From assembly GCA_024683645.1 (NCBI GenBank), contig JAIKYA010000075.1, positions 1-64,000 of the forward strand: DNA of 64,000 nt. Reading direction: 5' to 3'. The stretch's first letter is position 1, and each line of letters begins with the position of its first letter. Positions 50,401 to 60,988 of this stretch are shown here, one piece after another. The position numbers and the translations under genes are program-made. The stretch is from Lachnospiraceae bacterium (lineage in GTDB: Bacteria; Bacillota; Clostridia; Lachnospirales; Lachnospiraceae). A model generated the notes under the pieces. It was not told where the DNA came from, did no database searches, and saw only the letters and a program-made list of their open reading frames with translations.

Positions 50401-51635
50401 TGATCTTTACCGAAGAAATGCGTGATCAGGGATATACCATTCTGGCCCCCCAGATGTCCCCTCTTCATTTCGATATGTTCGCACCGGCTCTGAAAGCCTG
50501 CGGTTATACATTGAAAGTGCTGGATAACGACAACAGGCATTCCGTTGATGTCGGTCTGAAGTACGTAAACAACGATGCCTGCTACCCTTCACTCTGCGTG
50601 GTCGGTCAGCTTATGGATGCCGTACTTTCCGGGGAATATGATACGAACAGACTCGCCCTTATGATGACCCAGACCGGAGGCGGCTGTCGTGCGACCAACT
50701 ACGTCGGTTTCATCAGAAGAGCCTTAAGAAAAGCCGGACTCGAGCACATCCCCGTGATATCGCTCAACTTAAACGGCTTCGAGCCCAACCCCGGCTTTAA
50801 GATAGATCTGAAACTCGCGATCAAGCTGCTCTATGCCGCGCTTTTCGGTGATATCTTCATGCGCTGCATTTACCGCATGCGTCCTTATGAGCTTACACCC
50901 GGAAGTGTTGAGGAAGTACATCAGAAATGGCTTAAGATATGTACTGATTTCATTGTTTCGCCCCATCCACGCTTCTCACAGTATAAAAAGATATGCCGTG
51001 ATATGATCGCGGACTTTGACAATATCCCCATCAATGAGGAAAGAAAGCCCCGTGTCGGTATCGTCGGAGAGATCCTGGTGAAATTTGCACCGGCAGCAAA
51101 CAATCATCTTGTGGATCTGCTTGAAAGTGAAGGCGCCGAGGCCGTAGTACCCGATCTGCTGGATTTCATGTACTACTGCTTATACAACCAGATATACAAA
51201 GCAGAACATCTGGGCACAAGCAAAAAGACGGCAAGGAATTCCAGGCTCGGTATCAGCGGCATGAATTTCATACGTTCCTTCCCTGCCAAAGCCCTGAAAA
51301 AAAGCAGGCACTTCGATGCGCCCGCTGATATTAATGATCTGGTAAAGTATGCCAGGGATATCGTTTCTATCGGTAACCAGACCGGTGAAGGCTGGTTCCT
51401 TACAGGCGAGATGCTGGAGCTCATACACTCCGGCACACCCAATATAGTCTGCACACAGCCCTTCGGCTGCCTGCCAAACCATGTAGTCGGCAAGGGTGTG
51501 ATAAAGGCCTTGAGAAAACAGCATCCGGAATCAAATATAGTTGCTATCGACTACGATCCCGGTGCCAGCGAAGTCAACCAGTTAAACCGCATCAAGCTGA
51601 TGCTCAGTGCGGCAAGAAAGAAACAGCACGGGTGA
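47403..51635 (+). CDS. 2-hydroxyacyl-CoA dehydratase activase-type fusion protein (two ASKHA domains plus DUF2229)
   Basis: [17 protein letters not shown] and [17 protein letters not shown] duplicated domains; [20 protein letters not shown]-like [29 protein letters not shown]. Confidence 0.9.
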   Translation: MKEGIFRLGIDIGSTTVKIAVIDKDNNLLFSDYERHFANIRETLKNLLDKAYKELGDMTVWPVITGSGGLTLAKHLEVDFVQEVIAVSTALETFAPKTDVAIELGGEDAKIIYFENGNVEQRMNGICAGGTGSFIDQMAALIQTDASGLNEYAKDYKSLYTIAARCGVFAKTDIQPLINDGATREDLSASIFQAVVNQTISGLACGKPIRGHVAFLGGPLHFLSELKAAFIRTLKLDEEHIIDTTNSHLFAAMGSALNATEHGGLMLSAMCDKLNGDIHMEFEVERMEPLFADENAYAEFTKRHDSHCVGTGDLKKYSGNYFLGIDAGSTTTKMALIGDKGELLWSFYSNNNGSPMETAIKAFRELRALLPVDSHISGSCSTGYGEQLMKAAFLLDHGQVETVAHYYAAAFFEPQVDCILDIGGQDMKCIKIKNGTVDSVQLNEACSSGCGSFIETFARSLNLDVRDFAKEALFAPHPIDLGTRCTVFMNSKVKQAQKEGASVADISAGLAYSVIKNALFKVIKVSDASELGERIVVQGGTFYNDAVLRSFEKIANCEAIRPDIAGIMGAFGAALIARERFDGKNASGMLSFDEIEHLEFSTTMAKCRGCLNTCRLTINHFSGGRKYISGNRCERGLGKAKNENNIPNLFEYKLKRFFDYEPLAPDKAFRGTVGIPRVLNMYENYPFWATFFKELGYRVVLSPLSTRKIYELGIESIPSESECYPAKLAHGHVQWLIEQQVDFIFYPSLFYERDETEGATNHYNCPIVTSYPENIKNNIEEIGRGDVVFRHPFMSFKDLDTIVPPLVEEFSEIDKNLIASAAQKAWAELECAHKDMQKKGEEVLKYIEDTKTRGIVLAGRPYHIDPEINHGIPELITSYNIAVLTEDSVSHLAKPDRPLIVSDQWMYHSRLYAAATYVRTRDDLDLIQLNSFGCGLDAVTTDQVADILTGSDKIYTCLKIDEVNNLGAARIRVRSLIAALEVKEKKKEKRTINKTSYERVIFTEEMRDQGYTILAPQMSPLHFDMFAPALKACGYTLKVLDNDNRHSVDVGLKYVNNDACYPSLCVVGQLMDAVLSGEYDTNRLALMMTQTGGGCRATNYVGFIRRALRKAGLEHIPVISLNLNGFEPNPGFKIDLKLAIKLLYAALFGDIFMRCIYRMRPYELTPGSVEEVHQKWLKICTDFIVSPHPRFSQYKKICRDMIADFDNIPINEERKPRVGIVGEILVKFAPAANNHLVDLLESEGAEAVVPDLLDFMYYCLYNQIYKAEHLGTSKKTARNSRLGISGMNFIRSFPAKALKKSRHFDAPADINDLVKYARDIVSIGNQTGEGWFLTGEMLELIHSGTPNIVCTQPFGCLPNHVVGKGVIKALRKQHPESNIVAIDYDPGASEVNQLNRIKLMLSAARKKQHG

Positions 51636-51657
51636 TCATACACCCATGCTGTTTTTT
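51623..51657. terminator. Intrinsic terminator spanning both stop codons of a convergent pair
   Basis: acagcacgggtg-atcata-cacccatgctgt-tttttt. Confidence 0.8.
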
Positions 51658-52007
51658 ATTGCTTCTATCTCTGCTTCCTTTGCTGCTTCATCTGAAGCAA
51701 GTTCTGCCTGAATACGGTTATATATCTCCATGGCTTCAGCCGTTATATCCTCCGTTCCATCGGGAATACCGATATCATCCTCAAAGTATTTATCCCCGAG
51801 CGCATCCGCCAGCAGTTCTTCGGCGGCAGCATCCGGATCATATTCCGCTTTTTCCGGTGCCGTATCGCTGATGTTCACATTCCACCATTTCACCATATTA
51901 CTGTGGAGACTGCTGTAAAACTTGTCTCGGTCCAGTCTCTCCATGCGGTCTATACGTGTCAGCGGCTTCTTTTCGACGAAATACTCGGGCTCTTTATTCT
52001 TCTGCAT
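51636..52007 (-). CDS. Conserved hypothetical protein
   Basis: MQKNKEPEYFVEKKPLTRIDRMERLDRDKFYSS..., preceded by AAGGAG RBS. Confidence 0.6.
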   Translation of the reverse strand: MQKNKEPEYFVEKKPLTRIDRMERLDRDKFYSSLHSNMVKWWNVNISDTAPEKAEYDPDAAAEELLADALGDKYFEDDIGIPDGTEDITAEAMEIYNRIQAELASDEAAKEAEIEAIKNSMGV

Positions 52008-52008
52008 C

Positions 52009-52881
52009 TTATGCTCCTTTAATATTTCTTTCAAGTTCAGCCATTGCCCGGTTTCTCACATCGGAAGTCCTAAAATCATTTTCGGCATATGCACCGCCCC
52101 AGACCAGTCTGCAGGAAAAGCTGTCACTTGCGCGGTTCAGTCTGCCCACACGTTCAACCCACTTTTCTATCAGACTTCTCGATTCCTTTTCATTATACTC
52201 GGTGAATACCAGCAGGAAGTTTTCTCCGGATAGCCTGTAAGCATGTACATTGTCACCGGCCAGCCTGCGCATTTCTCTTGCTACTTTCTGCAGCATGCAT
52301 TCTTCCGCTTCGGCACCCAGGTTTTCTTTCAGCTCATCCGTATTGATCACTTTGAGACAGGCAACAAAAATATGTTTCAGCTCGGGATAGACCTCTCTTA
52401 CACGCTTCTCATACAGCTCATTGTTGTCGAGCATGGTCATATAATCATGCTGTTCTATCCAGTTATCGCTCTCCGCATTTTTTATCCTGTCATCCGTTAC
52501 CTCTTTGTATTTCACTATACTGCGGTAAAGTTCCTCTACCTCATCCCCGCTCTTTATGTTCAGCTCCTGCAGACCGTCATTGTCACTGTTTTCCGTGCTA
52601 AGTATATCAACGACCGCAGTGATGGATCTGATGGGCTTTGTAATAAGATAATCAATATACAGGGCCGCTATCACCGCAAGTACCAGTGCAACCATAGCTT
52701 CTGCAGTGATCAGTATCACAAAGAAAGATTTTTTTGCATATGCAAGTTCATCGGGCGTATACTTGAAAAGCAGCGCATCTGAATAAAAAACATATGCGAT
52801 AAACGTGGAAAAAGCTACCAGTACTATAAGTATACACAGAGTCAGTATAAGCACCCTGCGGCTCAGTGATGTTCCTCTCAT
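52009..52881 (-). CDS. Membrane protein with two TM segments, HAMP-like linker and degenerate GGDEF-like domain
   Basis: DYLITKPIRSITAVVDIL; ...ECMLQKVAREMRRLAGDNVHAYRLSGENFLLVF. Confidence 0.6.
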   Translation of the reverse strand: MRGTSLSRRVLILTLCILIVLVAFSTFIAYVFYSDALLFKYTPDELAYAKKSFFVILITAEAMVALVLAVIAALYIDYLITKPIRSITAVVDILSTENSDNDGLQELNIKSGDEVEELYRSIVKYKEVTDDRIKNAESDNWIEQHDYMTMLDNNELYEKRVREVYPELKHIFVACLKVINTDELKENLGAEAEECMLQKVAREMRRLAGDNVHAYRLSGENFLLVFTEYNEKESRSLIEKWVERVGRLNRASDSFSCRLVWGGAYAENDFRTSDVRNRAMAELERNIKGA

Positions 52882-52906
52882 TCCTTCTCCTCCATAAGCT
52901 TAAAAC

Positions 52907-53194
52907 TCAGCTTTCGCTGTCATTACATACACTCATTATATGATCCAGCGCAGCGGACAGTCCTTCTTCGTCAAAAGGAAACTTACGAAAATGCTTTTCT
53001 TCATCGGGCGTACATTCAAAGGAGTACGGCTCGCTCCAGATGCAGGTTTCTATCATATCCGCACCTTCTTCTCCTTCAGGCGGTTTTACCTTTTGTATAT
53101 AATATCTGAGTCCCCCGCCGCTCCCGGTATATCTTTCTTTTTTTACATATCCGAGAGTGACCATATGAAGTCCCGCTTTCAGATCAACTGTCAT
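52907..53194 (-). CDS. Hypothetical protein
   Basis: ORF of 95 aa, 4-bp overlap with upstream DnaJ-like gene. Confidence 0.5.
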   Translation of the reverse strand: MTVDLKAGLHMVTLGYVKKERYTGSGGGLRYYIQKVKPPEGEEGADMIETCIWSEPYSFECTPDEEKHFRKFPFDEEGLSAALDHIMSVCNDSES

Positions 53195-53685
53195 TTTTCT
53201 GCCTCCGATGTCAGGAGCGCTTCTATCGCATGCGCCAGTCTTATCATCTTTATCTCATTCAGTATATCTTTTTCTTTCTTTCGCTGTGCCTTTTCTTCCT
53301 GCAGCTTCTCCCTGCGTTCTTCCAGTTCCTGTCTGGCTTTTTGTTTCTTACGCTCATCCTCGGCTTTGGCCTTCATCTCAAAGCTGCGCCGTCTGTCCCT
53401 TACCTCCTGGCTGCCCGGATGCGAGGTGACCGCTCCGCCTATCACTTTGGACTGTCTGACGCTCTGCGACATGGTCGTCTTACTGACAGCCGCATATACG
53501 CTGCCGTCATACAGCTTCTCCAGAAAGCTGTACGCTTCACTGACTGCAGTAAAACGCTCCGCATCACCGCTGTCGGCATTATCCGGATGGAACCGCTTAC
53601 TGAGCTTTCTGTATGCGTTTTTGATCTGTGTCATGTCCGCCCCCGGTGCAACACCGAGTGCGGAACAGGCCATATAATAATCCAT
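53191..53685 (-). CDS. DnaJ (J-domain) protein
   Basis: YYMACSALGVAPGADMTQIKNAYRKLSKRFHPDNADSGDAERFTAVSEAYSFL. Confidence 0.82.
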   Translation of the reverse strand: MDYYMACSALGVAPGADMTQIKNAYRKLSKRFHPDNADSGDAERFTAVSEAYSFLEKLYDGSVYAAVSKTTMSQSVRQSKVIGGAVTSHPGSQEVRDRRRSFEMKAKAEDERKKQKARQELEERREKLQEEKAQRKKEKDILNEIKMIRLAHAIEALLTSEAEK

Positions 53686-53826
53686 TTATTTCCCTGTGCG
53701 TCATTCCCGGGAACCAAGTCCCTGAGGATATTATTCCATTAAAGTACAAAAAGCTGGTTTAATGGCAAATGGCTCTGAAACCGGCATTGAGCAGCTACTT
53801 ACTGATCCTGTTGGTTAAGCGCAGTA

Positions 53827-54870
53827 TCAGTATTCAGATTCTTCCTCATAATCATCGTATATATCCGGGTCATACTGATAATTATATGATCCGGTGCTTC
53901 CGCCGTTATATTGTCTCGGATTGGCCACACCGGTATAGTTCGGATCCAGCTCTCCGAAGATCCAGTGCGCATATATGGCATATTCTTCCTCATACCACGG
54001 CAGCTGGGTATCTTCCAGGAACTCGACTGCGATCATATCGCCGTTATTTATATCTCCGACCAGCATATAATAGCGGTAATTCCAATCTCCCCAGCTCTGA
54101 TAATCCGTTGCATAACCTATATAGATCTCTCCGAGCCCCTGTACGGCATAACCTGTCGGCTCATAATAGAAATTATAATTCGGATCGGTCTGTACTCCGC
54201 TGCCCCAGATATAATCATACATCTTGGGAGGAAGGTCGGAAAATACCGTATAGAATTCATTCGGATCGTTTACGTTGGTATAATACAGATAATCGGGATC
54301 TCCGTTTTTCGCCAGTTCAAATCCGTCCAGAGCATATACATCTATCTGCTGGCCGTTAACGGTCAGTCTGTCCGGTTTTAAGCTGCCTCTGTTAGGCTTA
54401 TCAAAAGGACTGGGCTTGGGTGTCGGCGTGGGAACACCTACTCTTATACGTACCTTTGTGTCCTCATATCCCTTTGCACTGAGCACTACGACAGCGCTGC
54501 CGGGCTGCTTCGCCTCCACCGAAAAAGAACCGCTGTTGTCTGATTTTACAGTCGCAACATTGCTGTGCTTGGCATTGTATGAAAAATCCTCAAGTGCATC
54601 TGCATTACTGACTTTAAACGAAGCTTTATCTCCCGGCATCACCGTTAAGGATCTGGTACTTACCGGTATCTCAGGAAGAATCTCGCTTATGACCTCGGTT
54701 TCTATAAGATCGTCATCATTTTCGACAGCGATCTCCTTCTCCTCATATTCCTGATTCTTCTTAGTGTTTTTGACCAGAAATACTATGATCACTCCAATAA
54801 CAGCCAAAAAGACTATTGCCATTAGAGCAAGCAGTATCACCAGCGCTTTATTACCATGCTTTTCTTCCAT
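53827..54870 (-). CDS. Membrane-anchored hypothetical protein with BIG2-like domain
   Basis: Single N-terminal TM; SLTVMPGDKASFKVSNADALEDFSYNAKHSNVATVKSDNSGSFSVEAKQPGSAVVVL. Confidence 0.65.
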   Translation of the reverse strand: MEEKHGNKALVILLALMAIVFLAVIGVIIVFLVKNTKKNQEYEEKEIAVENDDDLIETEVISEILPEIPVSTRSLTVMPGDKASFKVSNADALEDFSYNAKHSNVATVKSDNSGSFSVEAKQPGSAVVVLSAKGYEDTKVRIRVGVPTPTPKPSPFDKPNRGSLKPDRLTVNGQQIDVYALDGFELAKNGDPDYLYYTNVNDPNEFYTVFSDLPPKMYDYIWGSGVQTDPNYNFYYEPTGYAVQGLGEIYIGYATDYQSWGDWNYRYYMLVGDINNGDMIAVEFLEDTQLPWYEEEYAIYAHWIFGELDPNYTGVANPRQYNGGSTGSYNYQYDPDIYDDYEEESEY

Positions 54871-54936
54871 ACCTCTAAGCCTTCCCTTCCGTGATCTTAA
54901 ACATATCGTTATCTTTACGGATGACCTGACAAACGT

Positions 54937-55845
54937 CTAATCAAATTCGTACGGTGTCACCTGATATACGTAATAATTCAGCCAGTTGCTGTAGAGTATA
55001 TTGCAATGACTCCTCCACTGCAGATCCGGTTTGTTATCCGGATTATCATCCGGGTAATAGTTCACCGGTATATGTATCGGCAGCCCCTTTGACATATCTC
55101 TTTTATACTCGGCATCAAGTGTATAACGGTCATACTCGGGATGTCCCATAAGGAAGATCTGTCTTCCATCTTTTGCCATACAAAGAAGCACTCCGGCTTC
55201 CTCCGATTCGGCCAGCACCGTTATCTCACTGCAGGCATGTATTACTTCCGATGCTATCGTCGTATGCCTTGAATGCGGAGTATAGAAATAATCATCAAAT
55301 CCACGGACAAGCGGTGTTTTCCTGTGCATCACCCTGTGACGGTAGATACCGAAGAGCTTCCCTGGAAGCTGTATCTTATTGAGTCCGTAATGATAATAAA
55401 GCGCAGCCTGAGCCCCCCAGCAGATATGGAAGGTTGAGGTCACATGTTCTTTTGACCATTCCATGATCTCCTTCATTTCTTCCCAGTAATCCACTTCTTC
55501 AAATGGCATCTGTTCCACGGGTGCTCCGGTGATGATCATTCCGTCGAAACGCTTGGACTTTATCTTATCAAAAGTCTGATAAAAACTGTTAAGGTGGTTC
55601 GCGGAAGTATTCTGCGAAATATGATTTCTAACCATCAGAAAGGTAACGTCCACCTGCAGCGGCGTATTCGAAAAAGCTCGTAAAAGCTGCAGTTCCGTAT
55701 CCTGCTTGACCGGCATGAGATTAAGGATCGCAACCTTCAGGGGTCTTATGTCCTGATGCATTGCCCTGTTCTCATCCATTACGAATATGTTTTCATTCTC
55801 CAGCTGCTCTTTCGCCGGAAGCTCGTTTTTAACTCTTATAGGCAT
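54937..55845 (-). CDS. metA: Homoserine O-acyltransferase (MetA family)
   Basis: [69 protein letters not shown]. Confidence 0.95.
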   Translation of the reverse strand: MPIRVKNELPAKEQLENENIFVMDENRAMHQDIRPLKVAILNLMPVKQDTELQLLRAFSNTPLQVDVTFLMVRNHISQNTSANHLNSFYQTFDKIKSKRFDGMIITGAPVEQMPFEEVDYWEEMKEIMEWSKEHVTSTFHICWGAQAALYYHYGLNKIQLPGKLFGIYRHRVMHRKTPLVRGFDDYFYTPHSRHTTIASEVIHACSEITVLAESEEAGVLLCMAKDGRQIFLMGHPEYDRYTLDAEYKRDMSKGLPIHIPVNYYPDDNPDNKPDLQWRSHCNILYSNWLNYYVYQVTPYEFD

Positions 55846-55849
55846 GTCT

Positions 55850-57823
55850 CTACTCCAGATATTGTTTTATAAAATCCTCTTCCGAAATGATCTCCACTCC
55901 GAGTGCTTTAGCCTCTTTGTTTTTGGAAGAGCTTGAATTTACATCGTTGTTTATAAGGCATTTTGTTTTTCCGGTCACTTTTCCGGTCACTTTTCCGCCC
56001 TTTGCCTCTATCGCTTCCTTCAGTTCAGCTCTCGAAGCATATTTATTCAGACTTCCGGTTACAACAAATACAAGTCCGGCCAGACTGCTGTCACCGCTGT
56101 TTACGCGCTTGCTGATGCTAAGCCGGTCAAGCAGCTTCTCCATGACTGCCAGGAAGTTCTCATCATGCATGCAGCGGTATATATCGGAAGCCATGACCGG
56201 CCCGACCTTGTCTATAGCCGAGAGCTCATCCTCCGAAGCCGCACGTATCGCACTTATATCGTCATCAAAATGTGCAGCCACCATCTTTGCATTGGCCGCT
56301 CCCACGCCCGGTATCCCGAGCGCATAGAGCACTCTGGGCAGTGTTGTCTCTCTGCTCTTATCGATCGCATCAAGCAGGTTGTCACAGGACTTTTCTTTAA
56401 AGCCTTCCAGCTTAAGTACCTCTTCCCTGGATTCCCTCAGTCTGTATATGTCCGCGAACTCCTTTATAAGTCCTGCCTGTATCAGCTTATCCAGAGTCAT
56501 TTCGGAAAGCCCTTCAATGTTCATCGCATCTCTTTCAACGAAGTGCACAAAACTCTTCAGCTTCCTTGCAGGACATTCCTCATTGGTACATTTGAGTACC
56601 TCAGAATCCGCCGCCTTTTCGATCACTGCCTCCGCTCCGCATACGGGGCACTTATCCGGTATTATCAGATCATCACTCTTATCATGATTTTCCGCGATCT
56701 GCGGGATGATCATGTTGGCCTTATATACGCTTATCCTGTCTCCGATCCCCAGCTTCAGTTCCTTAATGATACTGATATTGTGAATGCTGGCTCTGGATAC
56801 GCTGGTTCCCTCGAGCTCCACGCTGTCAAATATCGCTACGGGATTTATAAGCCCCGTTCTGGAAGTATTCCATTCCACTTCACGCAGCACCGTATCAGCG
56901 GTCTCGTCAGACCACTTAAATGCTATGGCGCCCCTGGGAAACTTGGCCGTACGTCCAAGCGATTCCGCATATGCCTTATCATCATATGCAAGCACCAGAC
57001 CGTCGGAAGGGATATCGTTGCTTATGATCTTCTTCTCAAAATCCCCTATCTTTTCCACTACGTTGCCTGCATTTACCTTTTCATACTCTACCACGGTAAA
57101 GCCCTGCTGCTTAAGAAATTCAAACTCTGCAGACATTGAATGCGCCAGATCGTGCGCCTTCCCGTCCTTATCCACAGCCGACACCAGAGCAAAGGCGATC
57201 ACCCTCACACTCCTTGCTGCAGTCACCGCACTGTCAAGCTGTCTTACAGAACCGCTGGCAAGATTTCTCGGGTTTTTATACTTTGCATCAGCATCATCTA
57301 TCTCTGCATTTATACGTTCAAAATCGCTGTAAGTGATAACAGCCTCGCCTCTGATCACCAGCTCGCCGTCATAAGGTATCTTTACCGGAAGATTTACAAA
57401 TGTCTTCGCATTTGCCGTTACTACCTCTCCGGTCTCACCGTTCCCACGTGTTACGCACTTTAACAGTTCACCGTTCTGATATGTCAGCACAACAGTAAGA
57501 CCGTCCTCTTTCCAGGAAAGCAGCCCCTCTTTGTCTCCGAGCCATTCAGCCAGTTCCTCACGGCTTTTTGTCTTTCCCAGAGACAGCATCGGCGAAGCAT
57601 GCCTTTCTTTCGGCAGACTGTCCACAGCTTCATAGCCTACGCTAATCGTAGGACTTCCCGCACGTACTATACCCGTTTCTTTTTCGAGAGCCGCCAGTTC
57701 ATCATAGAGCTTATCGTACTCAAAATTGCTCATGATCTCCCGATCCTCAGCATAATAAGCCCTCGAAGCCTCGGAAAGCAATGCGGTCAGTTCATCTATT
57801 CTCTTTATCTTTTCATTATCCAA
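55850..57823 (-). CDS. ligA: NAD-dependent DNA ligase
   Basis: [12 protein letters not shown] nucleotidyl-transferase motif, CPVCGAEAV...CTNEECPA zinc finger, HhH region, C-terminal BRCT. Confidence 0.9.
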   Translation of the reverse strand: MDNEKIKRIDELTALLSEASRAYYAEDREIMSNFEYDKLYDELAALEKETGIVRAGSPTISVGYEAVDSLPKERHASPMLSLGKTKSREELAEWLGDKEGLLSWKEDGLTVVLTYQNGELLKCVTRGNGETGEVVTANAKTFVNLPVKIPYDGELVIRGEAVITYSDFERINAEIDDADAKYKNPRNLASGSVRQLDSAVTAARSVRVIAFALVSAVDKDGKAHDLAHSMSAEFEFLKQQGFTVVEYEKVNAGNVVEKIGDFEKKIISNDIPSDGLVLAYDDKAYAESLGRTAKFPRGAIAFKWSDETADTVLREVEWNTSRTGLINPVAIFDSVELEGTSVSRASIHNISIIKELKLGIGDRISVYKANMIIPQIAENHDKSDDLIIPDKCPVCGAEAVIEKAADSEVLKCTNEECPARKLKSFVHFVERDAMNIEGLSEMTLDKLIQAGLIKEFADIYRLRESREEVLKLEGFKEKSCDNLLDAIDKSRETTLPRVLYALGIPGVGAANAKMVAAHFDDDISAIRAASEDELSAIDKVGPVMASDIYRCMHDENFLAVMEKLLDRLSISKRVNSGDSSLAGLVFVVTGSLNKYASRAELKEAIEAKGGKVTGKVTGKTKCLINNDVNSSSSKNKEAKALGVEIISEEDFIKQYLE

Positions 57824-58000
57824 GCTGCTCTTCCCCCTGCAATTTCAACCAGTATATTTTACCACAAAATCCCCCCACACACAACCAAATATGCTATAAT
57901 TGCCATTAAGACGACTGCGTTAGCTGCGGCCAGCGCCAGCAGGCGGCTTTACCGGTTTGAAGGATGATCATAAGCCGTATTGTTAACGAGGAAACATTAT

Positions 58001-59767
58001 ATGAAAAAAAAATATGCCAATATCCTGCTGTTTATGATCCTGATACTGACTTTGGCTAATTCTCTGTACTGGGGAAACCGCAAGGAAGGCTATCACGTCG
58101 ATGAGATGTATATGTACGGTACCGCTAACAGTGAATACCTTCCGTTTATGCATATGGGGCCGCAGGAATACAGCGTACGGGAATGGATGCACGAATACGG
58201 AGCTGCATCGGATCCGGTATCCTTTCTTAAAAACATACGAAAAGACATTGGAATACTTAAAGCCTGCAACTGGAACATTAAGGCTTCTCCTATATATACC
58301 GCATATCAGCATGCCAGGGAATGCAGCAATGATACCTATACCAGCGGCTGGATGAACGGCAGTGATTACAGGGATTATCTTACGGCATCGGAAGATTCAC
58401 GTTTCAACTACTTCTCGGTGTATTATAATTTCCGCGGCGATAATCATCCCCCGCTGTATGCTGTGCTGCTGCACACGGTATGTTCGTTTTTCCCTGGCAG
58501 GTTCAGCAAATGGTTTGGCATAGGTCTCAACAGCGCTATAGTATCATTAACGGTTCTTCTGTTATATACGGTCGTAAACAGGCATCTGGGCGGTCCCGTG
58601 CCTGCTCTTATGATAAGCTGCCTCTACGGACTCAGTACCGCTGCGGCTCTCGGCACTGTATTTATCAGGATGTACGGTCTGCTGACTTTAAGCGTACTCG
58701 GCTTCATTTATGCACATCTGAGAATGACGGACAAAAACTTCAAATGGAATAAAAAAGACAGAAGAATACTTGTTTTGTTTACGCTTCTGGGCTATCTCAC
58801 CCAGTATTACTTTCTTATATTTGCATTCTTTACAGCAATCACGTTTTCACTGATATTGATCAGGAATAAAAGAGCCTCCTTCCTTTTCAGATATATCAGA
58901 ACTCTTATCATCACCGGCATCACAGGCCTTATCCTCTGGCCTTTTACCTTAAAGGCGATATTCTCCGGAACCAGAAGTGCCGAGAGTTTCGGAAGCATTT
59001 TTAACTTAAGCGATCTGACTGTCAGGATTAAAACCATGCTGGGAGTACTTTCCGACAGCACTGTGGGGCTGCCTTATCCTCTGTTTCTGCTGCTTCTGCT
59101 GTTTCTTCCGCTTGCAGCCTGTATGACGGCAAAGTTCAAAAAAGATCTGCGTCTCATAGCTGTCAGTGAAAAAGGCTTTATACTTATCGTGCCCTTTACT
59201 TTCTATTTTCTCATCGTATCAAAGATAATCCCCTACCTTGTGGACCGTTATATCATGTGTCTGTTCCCTCTTTGTTTCATACTGCTGTTTTGTCCGTTTG
59301 CATATCTGACAAAACAGCTTGTTTCAAAAAAGGCCGGATGCAGCCTTGTCCTCACAGCCGGCTTTGTACTGTTCCTTATCACTTCTTCCGCCTTCAGACA
59401 TTACAATCCCTATCTTTTTGAAGGCGGCCAGGAAACTGATCCTGTTGCAGCCGGGACGGATTGCATATATATACTTCCTGCAAACTGGTGGAACCAGAGT
59501 GCCGAAGATACCCTGCTTCTGTCACAATGCGAAAGAAGCGCTGTTGTTGCCGAGGATAAGCTGGACTGCCTAAACAAAAGCTATGCTCCTGATCCCGGTG
59601 ATAAGCTGATGATCGTTATAAGAGAAGGTCTCGATACTGATGCTGACCTTGCATATCTTAAGGATAATCTCATTAAGCCCGGCAGCAATCTCTCTTTCAA
59701 AGAAAAAAGCCGCGACATAAGCCGCGGCCGGACAGTCATAACTTTTGATCTATCCGAGGCACTCTGA
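58001..59767 (+). CDS. Multi-TM glycosyltransferase (GT39/ArnT-like)
   Basis: YHVDEMYMYGTANS, RGDNHPPLYAVLLHTVCSFFPGRFSKWFGI, many TM segments. Confidence 0.75.
   Translation: MKKKYANILLFMILILTLANSLYWGNRKEGYHVDEMYMYGTANSEYLPFMHMGPQEYSVREWMHEYGAASDPVSFLKNIRKDIGILKACNWNIKASPIYTAYQHARECSNDTYTSGWMNGSDYRDYLTASEDSRFNYFSVYYNFRGDNHPPLYAVLLHTVCSFFPGRFSKWFGIGLNSAIVSLTVLLLYTVVNRHLGGPVPALMISCLYGLSTAAALGTVFIRMYGLLTLSVLGFIYAHLRMTDKNFKWNKKDRRILVLFTLLGYLTQYYFLIFAFFTAITFSLILIRNKRASFLFRYIRTLIITGITGLILWPFTLKAIFSGTRSAESFGSIFNLSDLTVRIKTMLGVLSDSTVGLPYPLFLLLLLFLPLAACMTAKFKKDLRLIAVSEKGFILIVPFTFYFLIVSKIIPYLVDRYIMCLFPLCFILLFCPFAYLTKQLVSKKAGCSLVLTAGFVLFLITSSAFRHYNPYLFEGGQETDPVAAGTDCIYILPANWWNQSAEDTLLLSQCERSAVVAEDKLDCLNKSYAPDPGDKLMIVIREGLDTDADLAYLKDNLIKPGSNLSFKEKSRDISRGRTVITFDLSEAL
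59709..59728 (-). terminator. Intrinsic terminator for the CarD-like gene, inside the GT coding sequence
   Basis: Minus strand GCCGCG-gcttatgt-CGCGGC-TTTTTT. Confidence 0.75.
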
Positions 59768-60238
59768 CAATTCCTCGACTGCCTGATCCATAGTCCACCC
59801 CATTGCTATCGCCATCTCCGAAAACAGCATACGTTCGGCATATGTGAGCATCTTTGCATCGGCGATATTTAAACTCTTATGGTTCTTTTTATTCTCGTGC
59901 TTAACTTCCCTGAGCTGGCGTATAAGATTGGTCACATTGTCCATGTCACCGCTCTTAAGTATCACGTCGCACTCTTCCCTTGCAGGCATTTTTCCTTTTC
60001 TCTTACTCTTTTTGATGGTGGGAAGACGCTTCTCAGCTTCTTTCTTTTCGATGACCTTACGTATTATCTCCGCCTCGCGGTCAACAGGAACGTAGATCTT
60101 ATCCCTGCTGTCATAGTAAGGCTGAAGGGTATAATAAATTTTGTCATTACTGCCGAATTCGAGCTTTCCTATGTCCACAACTTCGCAAGCCCCTGATACA
60201 CCGTAAAGAACATAATCTCCGATCTTAAATTTGTACAT
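59750..60238 (-). CDS. CarD family transcriptional regulator
   Basis: MYKFKIGDYVLYGVSGACEVVDIGKLEFGSNDKIYYTLQPYYDSRDKIYVPVD. Confidence 0.88.
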   Translation of the reverse strand: MYKFKIGDYVLYGVSGACEVVDIGKLEFGSNDKIYYTLQPYYDSRDKIYVPVDREAEIIRKVIEKKEAEKRLPTIKKSKRKGKMPAREECDVILKSGDMDNVTNLIRQLREVKHENKKNHKSLNIADAKMLTYAERMLFSEMAIAMGWTMDQAVEELSECLG

Positions 60239-60378
60239 GATAACCTCACTTCCGGCCACGCGTCACTTTTGACAAAACTTCGATTTCTCCCCTCATGTTA
60301 TATTATTATACACTACTATGCAAAAATTTCCAGTGTTATTTTTCTTTTATAAGCAATTTTTCCGGTATTACCATAAGA

Positions 60379-60517
60379 ATAGCATGTCGCTTGCGACATG
60401 CGAGCGCCTCGCGCGGTTGCCGCAGGCAACATTTTCCTCTCGCGCGAGTGCGCATCCCGCCCGGAGGGCTTTTTTGCTTTAAGGAAATTCCAGAGGAATT
60501 TCCTATAAAGAAAAAAT
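60379..60517. repeat. Structured intergenic repeat element, copy 2
   Basis: gcatgtcgc/gcgacatgc hairpin, gttgcc-gca-ggcaac, gccc-gga-gggc, ggaaattcc-aga-ggaatttcc; matches copy 1. Confidence 0.88.
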
Positions 60518-60520
60518 AAA

Positions 60521-60542
60521 AAGGCCGGAGTGATCCGGCCTT
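60521..60542 (-). terminator. Terminator of the HU gene
   Basis: aaggccgga-gtga-tccggcctt with A/T runs on both sides. Confidence 0.85.
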
Positions 60543-60563
60543 TTCTACACGGTCAAAAAATTC

Positions 60564-60860
60564 TTACTTTTTCTTAGCGCCGTTTACAGCATCCTTAAGA
60601 GCCTTGCCGGCTTTGAACTTAGGAGACTTGGAAGCCTTGATCTTGATGGTAGCGCCTGTCTGAGGGTTACGTCCTGTGCGGGCTTTTCTCTCAGAAACTT
60701 CGAATGTACCGAAGCCTACCAGTGAAACCTTCTTGTCGCCCTTCTTGTTGCTGAGTTCTTTCTTAACCACATCGATAAATGCGTTTAAGCCGGCCTCAGC
60801 GTCCTTCTTGGACAGACTAGCCTTCTTTGCCATAGCTTCAACTAATTCTGCTTTGTTCAT
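60564..60860 (-). CDS. hup: HU family DNA-binding protein
   Basis: [32 protein letters not shown] ... [30 protein letters not shown]. Confidence 0.97.
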   Translation of the reverse strand: MNKAELVEAMAKKASLSKKDAEAGLNAFIDVVKKELSNKKGDKKVSLVGFGTFEVSERKARTGRNPQTGATIKIKASKSPKFKAGKALKDAVNGAKKK

Positions 60861-60914
60861 GATTTTCTCCTCTCAAAAGCAATTATTTAGTGACCCTGTG
60901 CCACTTATGAAAAT

Positions 60915-60943
60915 ACAATACCACTAAAAACAAGCTTTTGCAA
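60915..60943 (-). promoter_or_regulatory. Promoter for hup
   Basis: Minus strand TTGCAA-17 nt-TATTGT. Confidence 0.65.
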
Positions 60944-60988
60944 TACATTTTGTTAAAAAATCTAATAAAATACTACATTTTGTGGCCA

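Noticed and set aside
53736-53765. ccattaaa/tttaatgg inverted repeat
   Set aside because: Short AT-rich 8-bp arms with a 14-nt loop in an intergenic gap; not distinguishable from chance without more copies.
55970-56015. Tandem KVTGKVTGK in the LigA BRCT domain as an insertion
   Set aside because: Residue spacing matches the normal GGKVTGSVSKKT motif, so there is no net insertion; coincidental similarity.
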